Part shown: piece by piece, positions 18,435 through 27,505 of the stretch
Layout of the letters: every line of letters starts with the position of its first letter
How positions within the stretch are numbered: position 1 is the first letter of the stretch
Translations under genes and position numbers: made by a program
From: Flexifilum sp963727545
GTDB taxonomy: Bacteria > Chloroflexota > Anaerolineae > Aggregatilineales > Phototrophicaceae
Length of the DNA: 64,000 nucleotides
Assembly (NCBI GenBank): GCA_963727545.1
Contig: CAVSGS010000014.1
Location: 124,001-188,000, forward strand
Reading direction: 5' to 3'
The notes under the pieces: generated by a model
Database searches by the model: none
Told to the model about the DNA's origin: nothing
Seen by the model: only the letters and a program-made list of their open reading frames with translations

Positions 18435-18469
18435 TCGGGGAGACTTGTGGACAAGTCTCCCCGATTTTT
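18435..18469 (+). terminator. Rho-independent terminator
   Basis: A 13-bp stem (TCGGGGAGACTTG and its complement) is followed by TTTTTG, about 40 bases after the binding-protein stop. A textbook intrinsic terminator. Confidence 0.9.
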
Positions 18470-18588
18470 GTTGTCCCTATTGCCGGTAACAAATCATCCC
18501 CCCGCGAGTCAAATTTCCCACGGGAACTGAATTCAATCACTAGCCCGACTGAGTCGCGTTTTATTGGTTAATGCTGGAGGAGTTCGGA

Positions 18589-19095
18589 ATGCAAACTGTA
18601 AATGTAGACCTGAACAAAGCACTGCTGCGCCGTCATTTCGAGGAGGTGCTGAATCAAGGCAAACTCGACGTAGTCGACGAGATTTACTCGAATCGCTACG
18701 TGCTCGACGCACCGGTGCAAACGGAAGGATCGGTTGAAGCGCACGGAGAAACGCACGGACGCGAAGGCTTGAAGCGGCGGGTGACGCTGTTTCGGACCGC
18801 CTTCCCCGACATCCATTTCGCCGTCGATAACATGCTCGCCGAGGAAAATCAGGTCGCAGTGCAGTACACCTTTAGCGGCACGCACACCGGGAAGTTCGGC
18901 GAGCTTGAGCCGACCGGCAGCACGATTTCGGTCACGGGGATTTTGATCGCCTTGATCGTGGACGAGCAGATCGAGAGCGCCTACAGCGTGTTCGACAGCG
19001 GCGACATGATGCACCAACTCGCGCCGCATCATAAGTCACCGATTCAGCATTTCATCGATCGTTTGGTCGAGCGGGTGACAACACACCAAGCCTAA
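18589..19095 (+). CDS. SnoaL-like ester cyclase-fold protein
   Basis: 168 residues. The start at 18589 has GGAGGAG eight bases upstream. The fold is cone-like (NTF2/SnoaL): an N-terminal helix LLRRHFEEVLNQGKLDVVDEIY, then HGREGLKRRVTLFRTAFPDIHF, then strands VAVQYTFSGTHTGKFG and ISVTGILIALIVD. Related proteins act as polyketide cyclases or small hydrolases, but many have no known substrate. It is a single-gene unit between a terminator and the convergent rny gene. Confidence 0.85.
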   Translation: MQTVNVDLNKALLRRHFEEVLNQGKLDVVDEIYSNRYVLDAPVQTEGSVEAHGETHGREGLKRRVTLFRTAFPDIHFAVDNMLAEENQVAVQYTFSGTHTGKFGELEPTGSTISVTGILIALIVDEQIESAYSVFDSGDMMHQLAPHHKSPIQHFIDRLVERVTTHQA

Positions 19096-19133
19096 TCAAC
19101 ACGTGTAGGGGCGGATCAGGATATTCAGGTTTC

Positions 19134-19161
19134 GTAGGGGCGTTATATATAACGCCCCTAC
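19134..19161. repeat. Family-A palindrome, copy 7
   Basis: 28 bases, core GTTATATATAAC, identical to copy 1. A half copy (GTAGGGGCGGATCAGG) lies at about 19104-19119. Between convergent gene ends. Confidence 0.9.
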
Positions 19162-19184
19162 GATTTTATCTGAGGGGTAATCTT

Positions 19185-20717
19185 TTACCGCGCGTATTCG
19201 ACGGCGCGGGTTTCGCGGATGACCTGCACCTTGATCTGACCGGGGTACTGCATGGTTTCCTCGATCTTCTTGGCGATGTCGCGCGAGAGGCGCAGCGCCG
19301 CCAGATCGTCCACGTTCTCCGGGCGCACAATGATGCGGACTTCACGCCCGGCTTGCAGCGCGTAGCTCTGCTCGACGCCGTCGAAGCTGTTGGCGATCTC
19401 TTCCAGCGTCTTGACGCGGCGAATGTAGGTTTCAAGGCTTTCACGCCGCGCACCGGGGCGCGCGCCGGAAATCGCGTCGGCTGCTTCGACAATGTAGGCT
19501 TCGACGTATTCCTGCTCGACCTCGTGGTGGTGGCTGGCGATGCAGTTGACCACCTTCGCGTTCATGCCGTAGCGCTTGGCAAACTCCGCGCCGATCAGCG
19601 CGTGCGTGCCTTCGACTTCATGATCAATCGCTTTACCAAGGTCGTGCAGCAAGCCGCCGGTCTTGGCGAGCATCACGTCCGCGCCCAACTCCGCCGCGAT
19701 CATCCCGGCGATGTGTGAGGTTTCGATGGCGTGGGCGTTCTGGTTCTGCCCGTAGCTGGTGCGGAACTTGAGCCGTCCCAGCAGTTTGAGGATTTCGGGG
19801 TGTAAGCCGGGGATGCCAGTCTCGTAGGCGGCGCGCTCACCCTCTTGGCGGATGATCTGCTCGACTTCATCACGAGCGTCCTCGACCAGTTTCTCGATCC
19901 GGGCGGGATGGATACGCCCGTCAACGACGAGCTTCGCCATCGCGCGCTTGGCGACTTCGCGGCGCACCGGGTCAAAACTGCTGATGGTGACGGCTTCAGG
20001 CGTGTCGTCGACGATCACGTCGACGCCGGTGGCTAATTCGAATGCACGAATGTTGCGTCCGTTGCGCCCGATGATGCGTCCCTTCATCTCGTCGCTTGGG
20101 AGCGATACCACGCTGACCGCGATTTCGCTGACGTGCTCGGAGGCAAGCCGCTGCACCGCAATCGAGATCACTTCGCGGGCACGCGAGTCGGCTTCTTCGT
20201 TGGCTTCGGCTTCGACTTGGCGAATGATGCGCGCCATGTCGTTGCGCGCTTCCGTCTCCGCCATCGCCATCAACTCGACCTTGGCTTCGTCGGTCGTCAA
20301 CTGGGCGATGCGCTGCAGTTCTTCGGCGCGCTGTTCTTCCAGCTTTTGCAAATCCGCCTGCTGCTTGTCGAGGCGGCTCTGACGCTTGTTCAGGGTCTGC
20401 TCGCGCTGCTCCATGCGCTCTAGACGCTTGTCGAGGTCCTCACGACGCCGCTGAAGGCGTTCGTCCTCCCGGTCGATCTCACGGCGGCGACGCACCGTGA
20501 TCTCGTCAGCTTCATCCAAGGTCTTCTTGGATTTTTCGTCTGCATCTTTAACGGTGCGTTGAGCTTGCTCGTTCGCCTGTTCGACGATCTTGCGGGCTTC
20601 TTCCTCCGCCAGCATCCGCCGGTTTTGTCCCTGCGAATTCTGGTAGTAGTTCAGCCCGAAATACATCACCAGCAAGCCCACGATAACACCGATTATCAGG
20701 GCAATTACCCATTCCAT
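19185..20717 (-). CDS. rny: Ribonuclease Y
   Basis: 510 residues, usual length. This is the membrane-anchored endoribonuclease that starts mRNA decay in many bacteria lacking RNase E. An N-terminal membrane segment (2-23) leads into a long charged coiled coil (about 30-180), then a KH domain (IIGRNGRNIRAFELATGVDV), then an HD metal-dependent phosphohydrolase domain (about 325-425) with the catalytic pair in LLHDLGKAID. The C-terminal VKVQVIRE-like end is canonical. It follows recX by 70 bases on the same strand, a plausible operon. Confidence 0.96.
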   Translation of the reverse strand: MEWVIALIIGVIVGLLVMYFGLNYYQNSQGQNRRMLAEEEARKIVEQANEQAQRTVKDADEKSKKTLDEADEITVRRRREIDREDERLQRRREDLDKRLERMEQREQTLNKRQSRLDKQQADLQKLEEQRAEELQRIAQLTTDEAKVELMAMAETEARNDMARIIRQVEAEANEEADSRAREVISIAVQRLASEHVSEIAVSVVSLPSDEMKGRIIGRNGRNIRAFELATGVDVIVDDTPEAVTISSFDPVRREVAKRAMAKLVVDGRIHPARIEKLVEDARDEVEQIIRQEGERAAYETGIPGLHPEILKLLGRLKFRTSYGQNQNAHAIETSHIAGMIAAELGADVMLAKTGGLLHDLGKAIDHEVEGTHALIGAEFAKRYGMNAKVVNCIASHHHEVEQEYVEAYIVEAADAISGARPGARRESLETYIRRVKTLEEIANSFDGVEQSYALQAGREVRIIVRPENVDDLAALRLSRDIAKKIEETMQYPGQIKVQVIRETRAVEYAR

Positions 20718-20787
20718 GTGCCTTAGCGCGGTTTCTTCCCGTGGTGGGAAACAATCCGCTTCCTCCTTCCTTGATCAGTGATTCGGT

Positions 20788-21453
20788 CTAGAGTTCATCA
20801 TCATCATCAGCGCCCGCAAAAAAATCCGGGCTTTCGGCGTCTAGCTCTGCAATTAGCCGCCGAAGGGTTGTGCGGACGACTTCGAATGAGAAGCCGCGCC
20901 GCTGTAGAAAAGCGCTCATTTTGTTGCGAAATTCGCGGCGGTCTAGCCCGCGATAGCGGCGCAATTGAGCGTCGGCGGCGCGGTACGCTGCGTCGTCCGG
21001 CTCAAGGTCGGCAATCACGTCGTCGATGATGGCGTCGCTGATGCCTTTATGCCGCAATTCATAGCGCAGTGCTCTAGGGCTGGACGGCTTGTAAGTATCC
21101 CGGTCGCGCACCCAGAGGTCTGCAAAAGCTCGGTCGTCGATGTAGCCAAACGCGATCAGTTTTTCGAGCGCGGCGTCGATCACAGGTTCGGGGATTTTCT
21201 TGCGGGCGAGGTTTTGCCGCACTTCCTGAGCGCTGCGCGGGCGAACTGCCAGAAACCGCGCGGCGCTGTCGGTGGCGGCGGAGATCGCAGCATCGTTGAT
21301 CATGCGGGCAACTTCCTCATCGGAAAGCATTTGCCCCTTATGAAGCAGCGCCGCCTGATCTAAGCTGAGGCTGAAAGCGTACTCATCGTCAACAAAAACA
21401 CTGACGCGCTTCTTATTCCGCTTTTGCACCTCAAGTGCTGTGATAATCCCCAT
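20788..21453 (-). CDS. recX: Regulatory protein RecX
   Basis: 221 residues, typical of the longer RecX type. RecX binds and restrains RecA filaments. It has three-helix RecX repeats: LLSDEEVARMINDAAISAATDSAARFLAVRPRS, then KKIPEPVIDAALEKLIAFGYIDDRAFA, then the ALRYELRHKGIS and FLQRRGFSFEVVRTTLRRL repeats. The start at 21453 (MGIITALEVQKRN) is preceded by GGGAAG; a longer frame adds 15 unsupported residues. The acidic end (ADDDDEL) is unusual but harmless. recA is not in the window. Confidence 0.92.
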   Translation of the reverse strand: MGIITALEVQKRNKKRVSVFVDDEYAFSLSLDQAALLHKGQMLSDEEVARMINDAAISAATDSAARFLAVRPRSAQEVRQNLARKKIPEPVIDAALEKLIAFGYIDDRAFADLWVRDRDTYKPSSPRALRYELRHKGISDAIIDDVIADLEPDDAAYRAADAQLRRYRGLDRREFRNKMSAFLQRRGFSFEVVRTTLRRLIAELDAESPDFFAGADDDDEL

Positions 21454-21829
21454 CCGGCTTCCCAAACAAAAAACCCGTGATCGCATTTGCGGAACCACGG
21501 CTGGATTTATGCTGCTGCGCCCGCGCTCGCGCGCGTACGTGCTGTGATTAAGTTAGTCGGTAGACAATCTTGTAAACCATAAAAAGGCTGGCAACGCGCT
21601 AGCCCGACCTATCTTTTCACTTGGCGCAACACCCATAACGCCTCGAAAGGCGATTTTAGTCCAGCTTTTGACTGCCTGCACAAGAGCACTTGCAATCGTG
21701 TGGTCGCCTACAGTTCAAACACGACCGATTTATGATCTATTATTATCCATGATTTGAGCGGTTTGCACAACAGGGGAATTTACTTTTCTCAACTGCCGAC
21801 TAAAATTGGCACGTTCGCAAGGGGAAGGC
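21454..21829. other. Intergenic region between divergent genes
   Basis: 376 bases without a supportable gene, between recX (-) and the NAD-binding protein gene (+). It must contain both promoters. AT-richer patches occur near 21570-21590 and 21725-21755 (TCTATTATTATCC), but I could not assign a convincing -35/-10 pair. Confidence 0.5.
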
Positions 21830-22609
21830 ATGATCGAGAAAGCACGAGTCCTCGTCACCGGCGGGGGGACATTTCTAGGCGATAGTATCGCGGCAGCGCT
21901 GCTGGCAGAGGGCGTCGAAGTGACCCTGCTCGTCCGCCCCGGTGCGGAGGACAAGCTCGGATCGCTGGCAGAGCGCGCGCGCTGGTACAGCGCCAACGTC
22001 TGGGACTCAGCCAGCCTGAAAGGGCGCGCCCGCAGTCACAGCGCCGTGATCCACACCGTCGGCAGCTTGAGCGCTGATCCGGCGCAGGGTTTGACCTTCC
22101 AATACCTGAACTTCGTCTCGGCGCGCAACGTCGCCAATATGTGCGTCAGCAGTGGCGTCCCGCACATGGTCTTGCTGAGCAGCGTCCGCGCACCGTGGAT
22201 CAACGGGCAGTATATCGCCGCCAAGCGCGAAGCTGAAGCCTACATTCCGCGCGTCGGGCTGCGCGCGACCATCATCCGCGCGCCGATCAGCTACGTGCGT
22301 GGGATGCGCCGACGCCCCTTCTACGGCATGATGTCGCTATTGGGGACAATTCCGCCGCTGTCGTGGTTGTGGTTCGGACGGGTCGCGCCGCTGCCGGTGG
22401 ACGTCGTCGCGCGCGGGGTCGCGCGGATCACACTGGAGGAACGGATGCAGAATGCCGTTTTCTACGCGCGCGATCTGCGCAAGCGCAACAGCAGCCGCGA
22501 ACTGCGGCGCGGCTTCTCGGAAAACGAGGCACGGGTCGAGCGAAATCAATCGTTCAGCGCCAGTAACGACGACACGCCGTTCGGCTGGCTCCCGCCGGAG
22601 GAGGAGTAA
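21830..22609 (+). CDS. NAD(P)-binding SDR/NmrA-like protein
   Basis: 259 residues. An N-terminal Rossmann motif (VLVTGGGTFLGDSIAAALL) and strand-2 arginine (LLVRPG) suggest NADP binding. AVIHTVGSLSADP and a YIAAKREAE segment (Tyr-x-x-x-Lys) keep the extended-SDR catalytic layout. A divergent, basic C-terminus follows. It is similar to atypical epimerases such as NDUFA9-like proteins. Substrate unknown. Start at 21830 with AAGGGG five bases upstream. A second protein of related type is at 34356-35309. Confidence 0.78.
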   Translation: MIEKARVLVTGGGTFLGDSIAAALLAEGVEVTLLVRPGAEDKLGSLAERARWYSANVWDSASLKGRARSHSAVIHTVGSLSADPAQGLTFQYLNFVSARNVANMCVSSGVPHMVLLSSVRAPWINGQYIAAKREAEAYIPRVGLRATIIRAPISYVRGMRRRPFYGMMSLLGTIPPLSWLWFGRVAPLPVDVVARGVARITLEERMQNAVFYARDLRKRNSSRELRRGFSENEARVERNQSFSASNDDTPFGWLPPEEE

Positions 22610-22611
22610 AG

Positions 22612-22682
22612 CAGTTAAAAGCCGAAAGTAGAAAGTTAAAAGGGCTAAGCCGACAGCGAAATGCGCTTTTAACTTTTTGGCG
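22612..22682. repeat. Inverted repeat of GTTAAAAG words
   Basis: GCCGAAAGTAGAAAGTTAAAAG at 22620-22641 is imperfectly inverted at 22661-22682 (GCGCTTTTAACTTTTTGGC). It lies after the NAD-binding protein gene and may act as a hairpin at the 3' end. Confidence 0.5.
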
Positions 22683-22706
22683 CTTAGGTAGAAGTTGTGC
22701 GCTTTT

Positions 22707-22730
22707 GTAGGGGCGCACGGCTGTGCGCCC
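22707..22730. repeat. Family-A palindrome, copy 8 (truncated)
   Basis: GTAGGGGC-GCACGGCTGTGC-GCCC; the right arm has lost its last bases. Between convergent gene ends. Confidence 0.8.
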
Positions 22731-22776
22731 GCCGGATTACACTTGTTTTACCGTTGAGCCAACTTTTAACTGGTGT

Positions 22777-23457
22777 TTAACGCTCTTCCTTGAGGATCAC
22801 GTCGATGCCGTAAGCGACGGCTGAATGCGCCAAGCCGTCGTCACTCACCGGCAGATCGACGTACATGCCGCCGCAGAATTCGAAGGAGTCGCTGTCGTCT
22901 TGATACTGGCGCACTTCGATCCGCAACCGCGCCGCCGTGTACGCGTCCGCGCTGACCTCGAAAGCGTGCTGCACGGAGCGATTCGTGAGCATGAAGGAGA
23001 CTTCGCCGGACGGCACTGCCCCATTGATCGCGGCTAAGCGCACCTGCATATTGACCGGCGCTTGTAAGTCTTCATCCTCATTGGATTCGTTGAAGCCAAC
23101 GACCACCTGCACCGGATGATTAGCGGGCAGGATGCGCGGCGTCACCACGACCAGCCGCCGGCGCACGAACCGCGCTTCCGGATTGCGCGGCGCGGGAGCG
23201 GGATCGTCGGCGTAGCTGCGCAGCTCGGCGATGACGCGCTTACCCGCGTCGGTCAGGCGATAGACTTGATCGCTGCTCATGACGAGGTAGCTTTTCGTCA
23301 CCAAACGCCGAATCCCCTTGCCGAAGCCGCGATCGCTTAAGTTCGCGCCGTCCACGATTTCGTCGGCGTGCGCGGTATCGAGATCGCTCGCGGAATAGAA
23401 ACGCAGGATGTCAACTGCCTCAGGCGGAAGCGTTTGCAGATTGTAGGGCATTTCCAT
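22777..23457 (-). CDS. Winged-helix domain protein of unknown function
   Basis: 226 residues; start at 23457, with GAGGA upstream. Residues 1-75 look like a winged helix-turn-helix: LPPEAVDILRFYSASDLDTAHADEIV, a recognition-like helix GFGKGIRRLVTKSYL, and a wing DQVYRLTDAGKRVIAEL. A Pro-rich linker leads to an all-beta C-terminal domain rich in Val, without recognisable motifs. The first part suggests a transcription regulator or a wHTH-headed effector. I do not recognise the C-terminal domain. Downstream of the nucleotide-sugar dehydrogenase's family-A repeat. Confidence 0.7.
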   Translation of the reverse strand: MEMPYNLQTLPPEAVDILRFYSASDLDTAHADEIVDGANLSDRGFGKGIRRLVTKSYLVMSSDQVYRLTDAGKRVIAELRSYADDPAPAPRNPEARFVRRRLVVVTPRILPANHPVQVVVGFNESNEDEDLQAPVNMQVRLAAINGAVPSGEVSFMLTNRSVQHAFEVSADAYTAARLRIEVRQYQDDSDSFEFCGGMYVDLPVSDDGLAHSAVAYGIDVILKEER

Positions 23458-23498
23458 AGCGTGATCCTCGGCAAGAGAAGTGATTGGTTTTGGCGTCC

Positions 23499-23526
23499 GT
23501 AGGGGCATTCAATTGAACGCCCCTAC
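23499..23526. repeat. Family-A palindrome, copy 9
   Basis: 28 bases, GTAGGGGC-ATTCAATTGAAC-GCCCCTAC, with a nearly self-complementary core. Between two co-directional genes. Confidence 0.85.
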
Positions 23527-23549
23527 AACAACATCTTTGCAGCAGCTAT

Positions 23550-24863
23550 TTACAGCGTAACCACGCGCGCCTTGCCGGTGCGCGGCAGCGTCACGTGGCG
23601 AGTGTCAATCACTAGCCTACTGTGATCGAGGATTTGCTGCCAGTCGTAAGCGCTGTGATCGGTCACGATCACGACGCAGTCGGCATTTTCCAGCAGCGCC
23701 TCGGAGAACTCGGTGCACGGCATAATCTGCTCATTTTCCAGCCGCACTTTGGCGACGTAGGGGTCATTGAAGACGACGTCCGCACCCCGCTCTTGCAGCA
23801 GGCTGATCACGTCGAGCGCCGGGCTTTCGCGCACGTCGTCGATGTCACGCTTGTAGGCGACGCCCAGCACGACGATCTTCGAACCGCGCACCGCTTTGCT
23901 CTCGTCGTTGAGCGCCATCGCCACCTTGTCGATCACGTAGAGCGGCATGGAAGTATTAATCTCGCTGGCGAGTTCGATGAAGCGTGCGGTGTAGTTGAGC
24001 GTCTTCAGCTTCCAACTGAGATACAGTGGGTCAATCGGGATGCAGTGACCGCCCAGACCGGGACCGGGATAAAACGGCATGAAGCCGAACGGCTTGCTCG
24101 ACGCCGCCTGAATCACTTCCCACACGTCCACGCCGAGCTTATCGCACATCAGCGCCATTTCATTGACCATGCCGATGTTGACGGCGCGGAAGGTGTTCTC
24201 CAGCAGCTTGACCATCTCGGCGGTGGTCGTCGTCGAGACGCGAATGACATTTTCGACCGCCGCGCTGTAGAGCGCAACGGCGGCTTCAGTGCAAGCCTCG
24301 GTCGTGCCGCCGACGACTTTCGGCGTGTTGTGCACGCCGTAGGTCGGGTTGCCCGGATCGATCCGTTCGGGCGAGAAAGCGACGAATACGTCCTCGCCGA
24401 CGGTGAAGCCGTTGTTCGCCAGCGGCGGCAGGATGATTTCCTGCGTCGTGCCGGGGTACGTCGTGCTTTCGAGCACGATCAGCATCCCCTCGTGGCAAAT
24501 CTTCATCACCTCGTTCACGGCATCGATCACGAACGACATGTCCGGGTCTTTGGTCTGGCGCAGCGGCGTCGGCACGCAGATGCTCACCGTATCCACGTCG
24601 GCGAGGTCAGCATACGAGGTGCTGGCGTGCAGCTTGCCGCTTTCGACCAGCGGCTTGATCCGCTCGGTCGGAATGTCGGGGATATAGCTGATACCCTGAT
24701 TGAGCTGCTCGACTTTAGCGGCGCTCAAATCGACGCCGAGGACTTCAAAACCGACCTCGGCGAACTCGACCGCCAGCGGCAGCCCGACGTAGCCTAAGCC
24801 AACGATCCCAACTTTTGCCTGACGCTGGTTAAGACGATCCAATAACGTTTGTTTCAGAGTCAT
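23550..24863 (-). CDS. Nucleotide-sugar dehydrogenase (UDP-GlcNAc/ManNAc type)
   Basis: 437 residues. It oxidises a UDP-sugar C6 alcohol to the acid by two NAD-dependent steps. The N-terminal Rossmann motif VGIVGLGYVGLPLAVEFA, the central FRAVNIGMVNEMALMCDKLGVDVWEV helix and the catalytic Cys274 in GLGGHCIPIDPLYLSWK are all present. GGHCIPIDP favours the UDP-N-acetyl-glucosamine/mannosamine dehydrogenases (WecC/WbpA/TviB-like) over UDP-glucose dehydrogenase. Start at 24863 with AAGGA upstream. The product would feed surface polysaccharide synthesis, though no epimerase or polymerase is beside it. Confidence 0.93.
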   Translation of the reverse strand: MTLKQTLLDRLNQRQAKVGIVGLGYVGLPLAVEFAEVGFEVLGVDLSAAKVEQLNQGISYIPDIPTERIKPLVESGKLHASTSYADLADVDTVSICVPTPLRQTKDPDMSFVIDAVNEVMKICHEGMLIVLESTTYPGTTQEIILPPLANNGFTVGEDVFVAFSPERIDPGNPTYGVHNTPKVVGGTTEACTEAAVALYSAAVENVIRVSTTTTAEMVKLLENTFRAVNIGMVNEMALMCDKLGVDVWEVIQAASSKPFGFMPFYPGPGLGGHCIPIDPLYLSWKLKTLNYTARFIELASEINTSMPLYVIDKVAMALNDESKAVRGSKIVVLGVAYKRDIDDVRESPALDVISLLQERGADVVFNDPYVAKVRLENEQIMPCTEFSEALLENADCVVIVTDHSAYDWQQILDHSRLVIDTRHVTLPRTGKARVVTL

Positions 24864-24983
24864 GAGTAGATCGCATCCTTGATCAACGAAAGTGAGCTGC
24901 ATTATAGTCCCGCCGAAAATCACCTTCAAGCGACGGTGTTCAGCAGGTGAGAAGTCGTCGGTTTGTGATCAATTGGGGAATCA

Positions 24984-25014
24984 AACCGGGACATGCTGGC
25001 GGCATGTCCCGGTT
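24984..25014 (-). terminator. Hairpin terminator of the PDZ gene
   Basis: A perfect 13-bp stem (AACCGGGACATGC and its complement) with a 5-base loop lies 32 bases after the PDZ gene stop. On the minus strand it is followed by TGATT, so the U-run is weak. Confidence 0.6.
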
Positions 25015-25045
25015 GAAGGGGAAGGAGGTTATCAGGTCAAAAGCG

Positions 25046-26041
25046 CTACATATTGGGCGTTGCCGTCGGCGCGACCGGCGCATTACCCGGCATGTTGGGC
25101 TGGTTCGGGAACTCGAAGGGGAAGCCCGGCATTCCGTTGGTCGGGACCTGCGGCTGCCCCATCGTCACGTCGATATCCTGCGAGGCACCGTCGCGGGTGA
25201 TGGTGAGGGTCACGACGTCACCCGGCTCATAGGCGATCAAGCGGTCGCGCAGCGTGCGTTCCTGATCGACCGGCTCGTGGTTGACGGCGGTCACGATGTC
25301 GTTTACCTGCAACCCGGCGTCAGAGGCGGGCGAGTTGGGGTCGACGGCGACGATCAACGCGCCTTCAGTCGCGGTCACGTTGTACTGCTGCGCGGTCTGC
25401 TGGTCGAGCGTCACGTAGGTCACACCGAGGCGACCATTGCCGTAACCGTACATGAACGGCATCATGTTGAAGAAGTCGTTCGGCATGTTGCCATTGCCGT
25501 TCCCGTTACCGGGTTGATTGCCGCGATTATTGGGATTGCCCTGTGGCGGAATTGGCACTGCGGGGATCACCCCTTGATTCGGATTCGCTCCGGTGCCAGT
25601 CTGCGAGCCGAGGGTCGCGGTGACGCTCATCTTGTCGCTGCCGCGCGTGAAATCGATCGTCACCTGATCGCCGGGATTCAGCGCGCCGACCGCCGTGGCG
25701 GTCTCTTGCGCAGTGCTCACGGCGTTGCCGTTGATGGCGGTGATGAGGTCCCCGACCTTCAGACCGGCATCATCGGCTGCCGAACCGGTGACCACCTGCG
25801 CGATCTGCACGCCGTCAGCCGAATCCTGCAGCGCCACACCGAGGAACGGGCGCGGACTCGGCGTCGCTTCCTGCATTTCCGGCGTCGTTTCTTGGGCTTC
25901 CGGCATCATCGGCTCGGCAGTCGCTTCCGCCGTCGGCTCCTGCGTCGCCGTCGTGTCTTGCGCCGCAGCGATACTCCACACCATCACACTCAGCGCCAGT
26001 ACAAGCGCAGCGATCAAGAGGCTGCGAAATTTAGCATTCAT
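25046..26041 (-). CDS. Secreted double-PDZ protein
   Basis: 331 residues with a signal peptide (1-27, cleavage near AAAQ). A Thr/Glu/Pro-rich region follows, then PDZ 1 (about 60-140; RPFLGVALQD, VVTGSAADDAGLKVGDLITAING), a Gly/Asn/Pro-rich spacer (about 145-185), and PDZ 2 (about 200-290; GRLGVTYVTL, SPASDAGLQVNDIVTAVN). It looks like the C-terminal half of an HtrA/DegP protein, but there is no protease domain in it. It could be a periplasmic adaptor that presents unfolded C-termini to another protease. AAAGG lies before the ATG. Confidence 0.88.
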   Translation of the reverse strand: MNAKFRSLLIAALVLALSVMVWSIAAAQDTTATQEPTAEATAEPMMPEAQETTPEMQEATPSPRPFLGVALQDSADGVQIAQVVTGSAADDAGLKVGDLITAINGNAVSTAQETATAVGALNPGDQVTIDFTRGSDKMSVTATLGSQTGTGANPNQGVIPAVPIPPQGNPNNRGNQPGNGNGNGNMPNDFFNMMPFMYGYGNGRLGVTYVTLDQQTAQQYNVTATEGALIVAVDPNSPASDAGLQVNDIVTAVNHEPVDQERTLRDRLIAYEPGDVVTLTITRDGASQDIDVTMGQPQVPTNGMPGFPFEFPNQPNMPGNAPVAPTATPNM

Positions 26042-26235
26042 GGCATTGCCTTTCTGTCGCTTGCCGGGGCAAGCGGCTTAGCTTAGTTGAGTCATCAGAT
26101 CACGCTGAAGATAATCCTCACGGCTGAACGCAGAATGAGACAATTGCAAAATAACTGTAAACTGCTTGTCAGCCCGCCCGCCGCCTCCCCTAGAAGGCGC
26201 GCGGCAATCCTCATGTCCTTCTCAGACCGGTCAAA

Positions 26236-27393
26236 CTAGACGAACTGCTGCTCCGTCTCGACGACCAACTGCCCCAGCCAATCCATGAAGACGGTGCCGC
26301 CGGTGCCGAGCGGATTCGCCACCTTCTCGGCGATGTAGGTGGTTGCGTAGTGATAGTGCAGGCTGCGAAATTCGATCACCTGTCGCAGACAGTCGTTGTA
26401 GGCTTCCGCCAGCGCGCGGTGATCGCGGTGGCGCAGCACCGCAGCGCGGATCGGGGCGGCGCGCAGCTTCTCGACAAATTCCCGATGCGGCTTGGGCATG
26501 TAGGCTTTCATGACCTCAAGATGCTGCGTGAGTCCGGTGGTCTCGTGCCGCAAACCGAGCGCCGCGACCAACGCGGGGATAATCGAACTCTGCGCGCCGG
26601 TCTGCCCGCGAAACGTCCGCGGCTGGTTCCCGAAAGCGCCTTCGTAGATCACGTCGGTAAAGCCGAAAATGTACGGGCGTACGTGGAAATAATAGACCTC
26701 GGAGTCGCAGCCTTCCGGCATCCGGCGGAAGCTGGCGATCATGTCGCAAACACCCGTGACGATTTGCAGCAGCGCAGCGGTGAGCGCGTCTACGTCGTCG
26801 TTCGCGGCGGCTTGGACCGCCTGCCGGATCCCGCGCAGGGCGACGGCGGCGCGCGCCTCGATGTCGACGTGGATGCGGATGAACCATGATTCGTCGGCAT
26901 TGCCGAGAAAATTCTGCACCAAGCGGGTGTTGTCGACCGTGATGCCGCCCGCCGGATCGATCAACTGCCAGTTGCCGAGCACGTAGCCGGCATAGGAGAG
27001 GATCGGCGGGCGCTCGATCATGTCGGCAAGCTGCACCAGCGGCACGGCGATCCCGGCAGGGATGCGGTGTTCCGGCGGCTCGTCGGTGGCGTAGACGAAG
27101 GCGCTGGCGAGGTAAGCATAAAGCTGCATCAAGCGCTCGACCAGCCGAAAATCAAGTTGATCGAGCTGGGTGTGCAGCCGCCATAAATCGACCGCCGGGA
27201 GTTCTTCCAGCGCGTCGCGGACGTGATGGCTTGCGAGCAAATGCGGGAGGTCGGCGGCAACGGCTGCCGTGTGAGCGAGTTCAGCGGGGGAAATCGGCGT
27301 AGCGGCGAGAGCATCTTTCAGGGAGACGATCGGATCGGGATTCATCAAAAAGCCGCGATCGTTCCAGACCTGCCAGCAGTCTTGACGCATCAT
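26236..27393 (-). CDS. Indoleamine 2,3-dioxygenase-like protein
   Basis: 385 residues. It probably opens the indole ring of tryptophan (or another indoleamine) with O2 on heme b, giving N-formylkynurenine. The large-domain segment GQTGAQSSIIPALVAALG, EFRSLH with the presumed proximal heme ligand His346, and the flexible C-terminal loop GTGGTVFMDWL correspond to hallmark segments of animal and fungal IDO. No kynureninase or formamidase gene is adjacent. Start at the first of two ATGs after AGAGGA; the second is equally plausible. Confidence 0.88.
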   Translation of the reverse strand: MMRQDCWQVWNDRGFLMNPDPIVSLKDALAATPISPAELAHTAAVAADLPHLLASHHVRDALEELPAVDLWRLHTQLDQLDFRLVERLMQLYAYLASAFVYATDEPPEHRIPAGIAVPLVQLADMIERPPILSYAGYVLGNWQLIDPAGGITVDNTRLVQNFLGNADESWFIRIHVDIEARAAVALRGIRQAVQAAANDDVDALTAALLQIVTGVCDMIASFRRMPEGCDSEVYYFHVRPYIFGFTDVIYEGAFGNQPRTFRGQTGAQSSIIPALVAALGLRHETTGLTQHLEVMKAYMPKPHREFVEKLRAAPIRAAVLRHRDHRALAEAYNDCLRQVIEFRSLHYHYATTYIAEKVANPLGTGGTVFMDWLGQLVVETEQQFV

Positions 27394-27505
27394 TAATTCC
27401 TCTAACGTTTATGTAATTTGAGTCTGCCCTCACAGTAGCACAATTTGCCCAATTCCAACAGGGGTTGGCTTAGGCATTCATACCAAATTGGGGCGATATT
27501 CTGCC

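Noticed and set aside
23622..24797. A 391-codon open frame antisense to the nucleotide-sugar dehydrogenase
   Set aside because: Shadow of a well-supported enzyme gene; composition is typical of an antisense frame and no start or ribosome site stands out.
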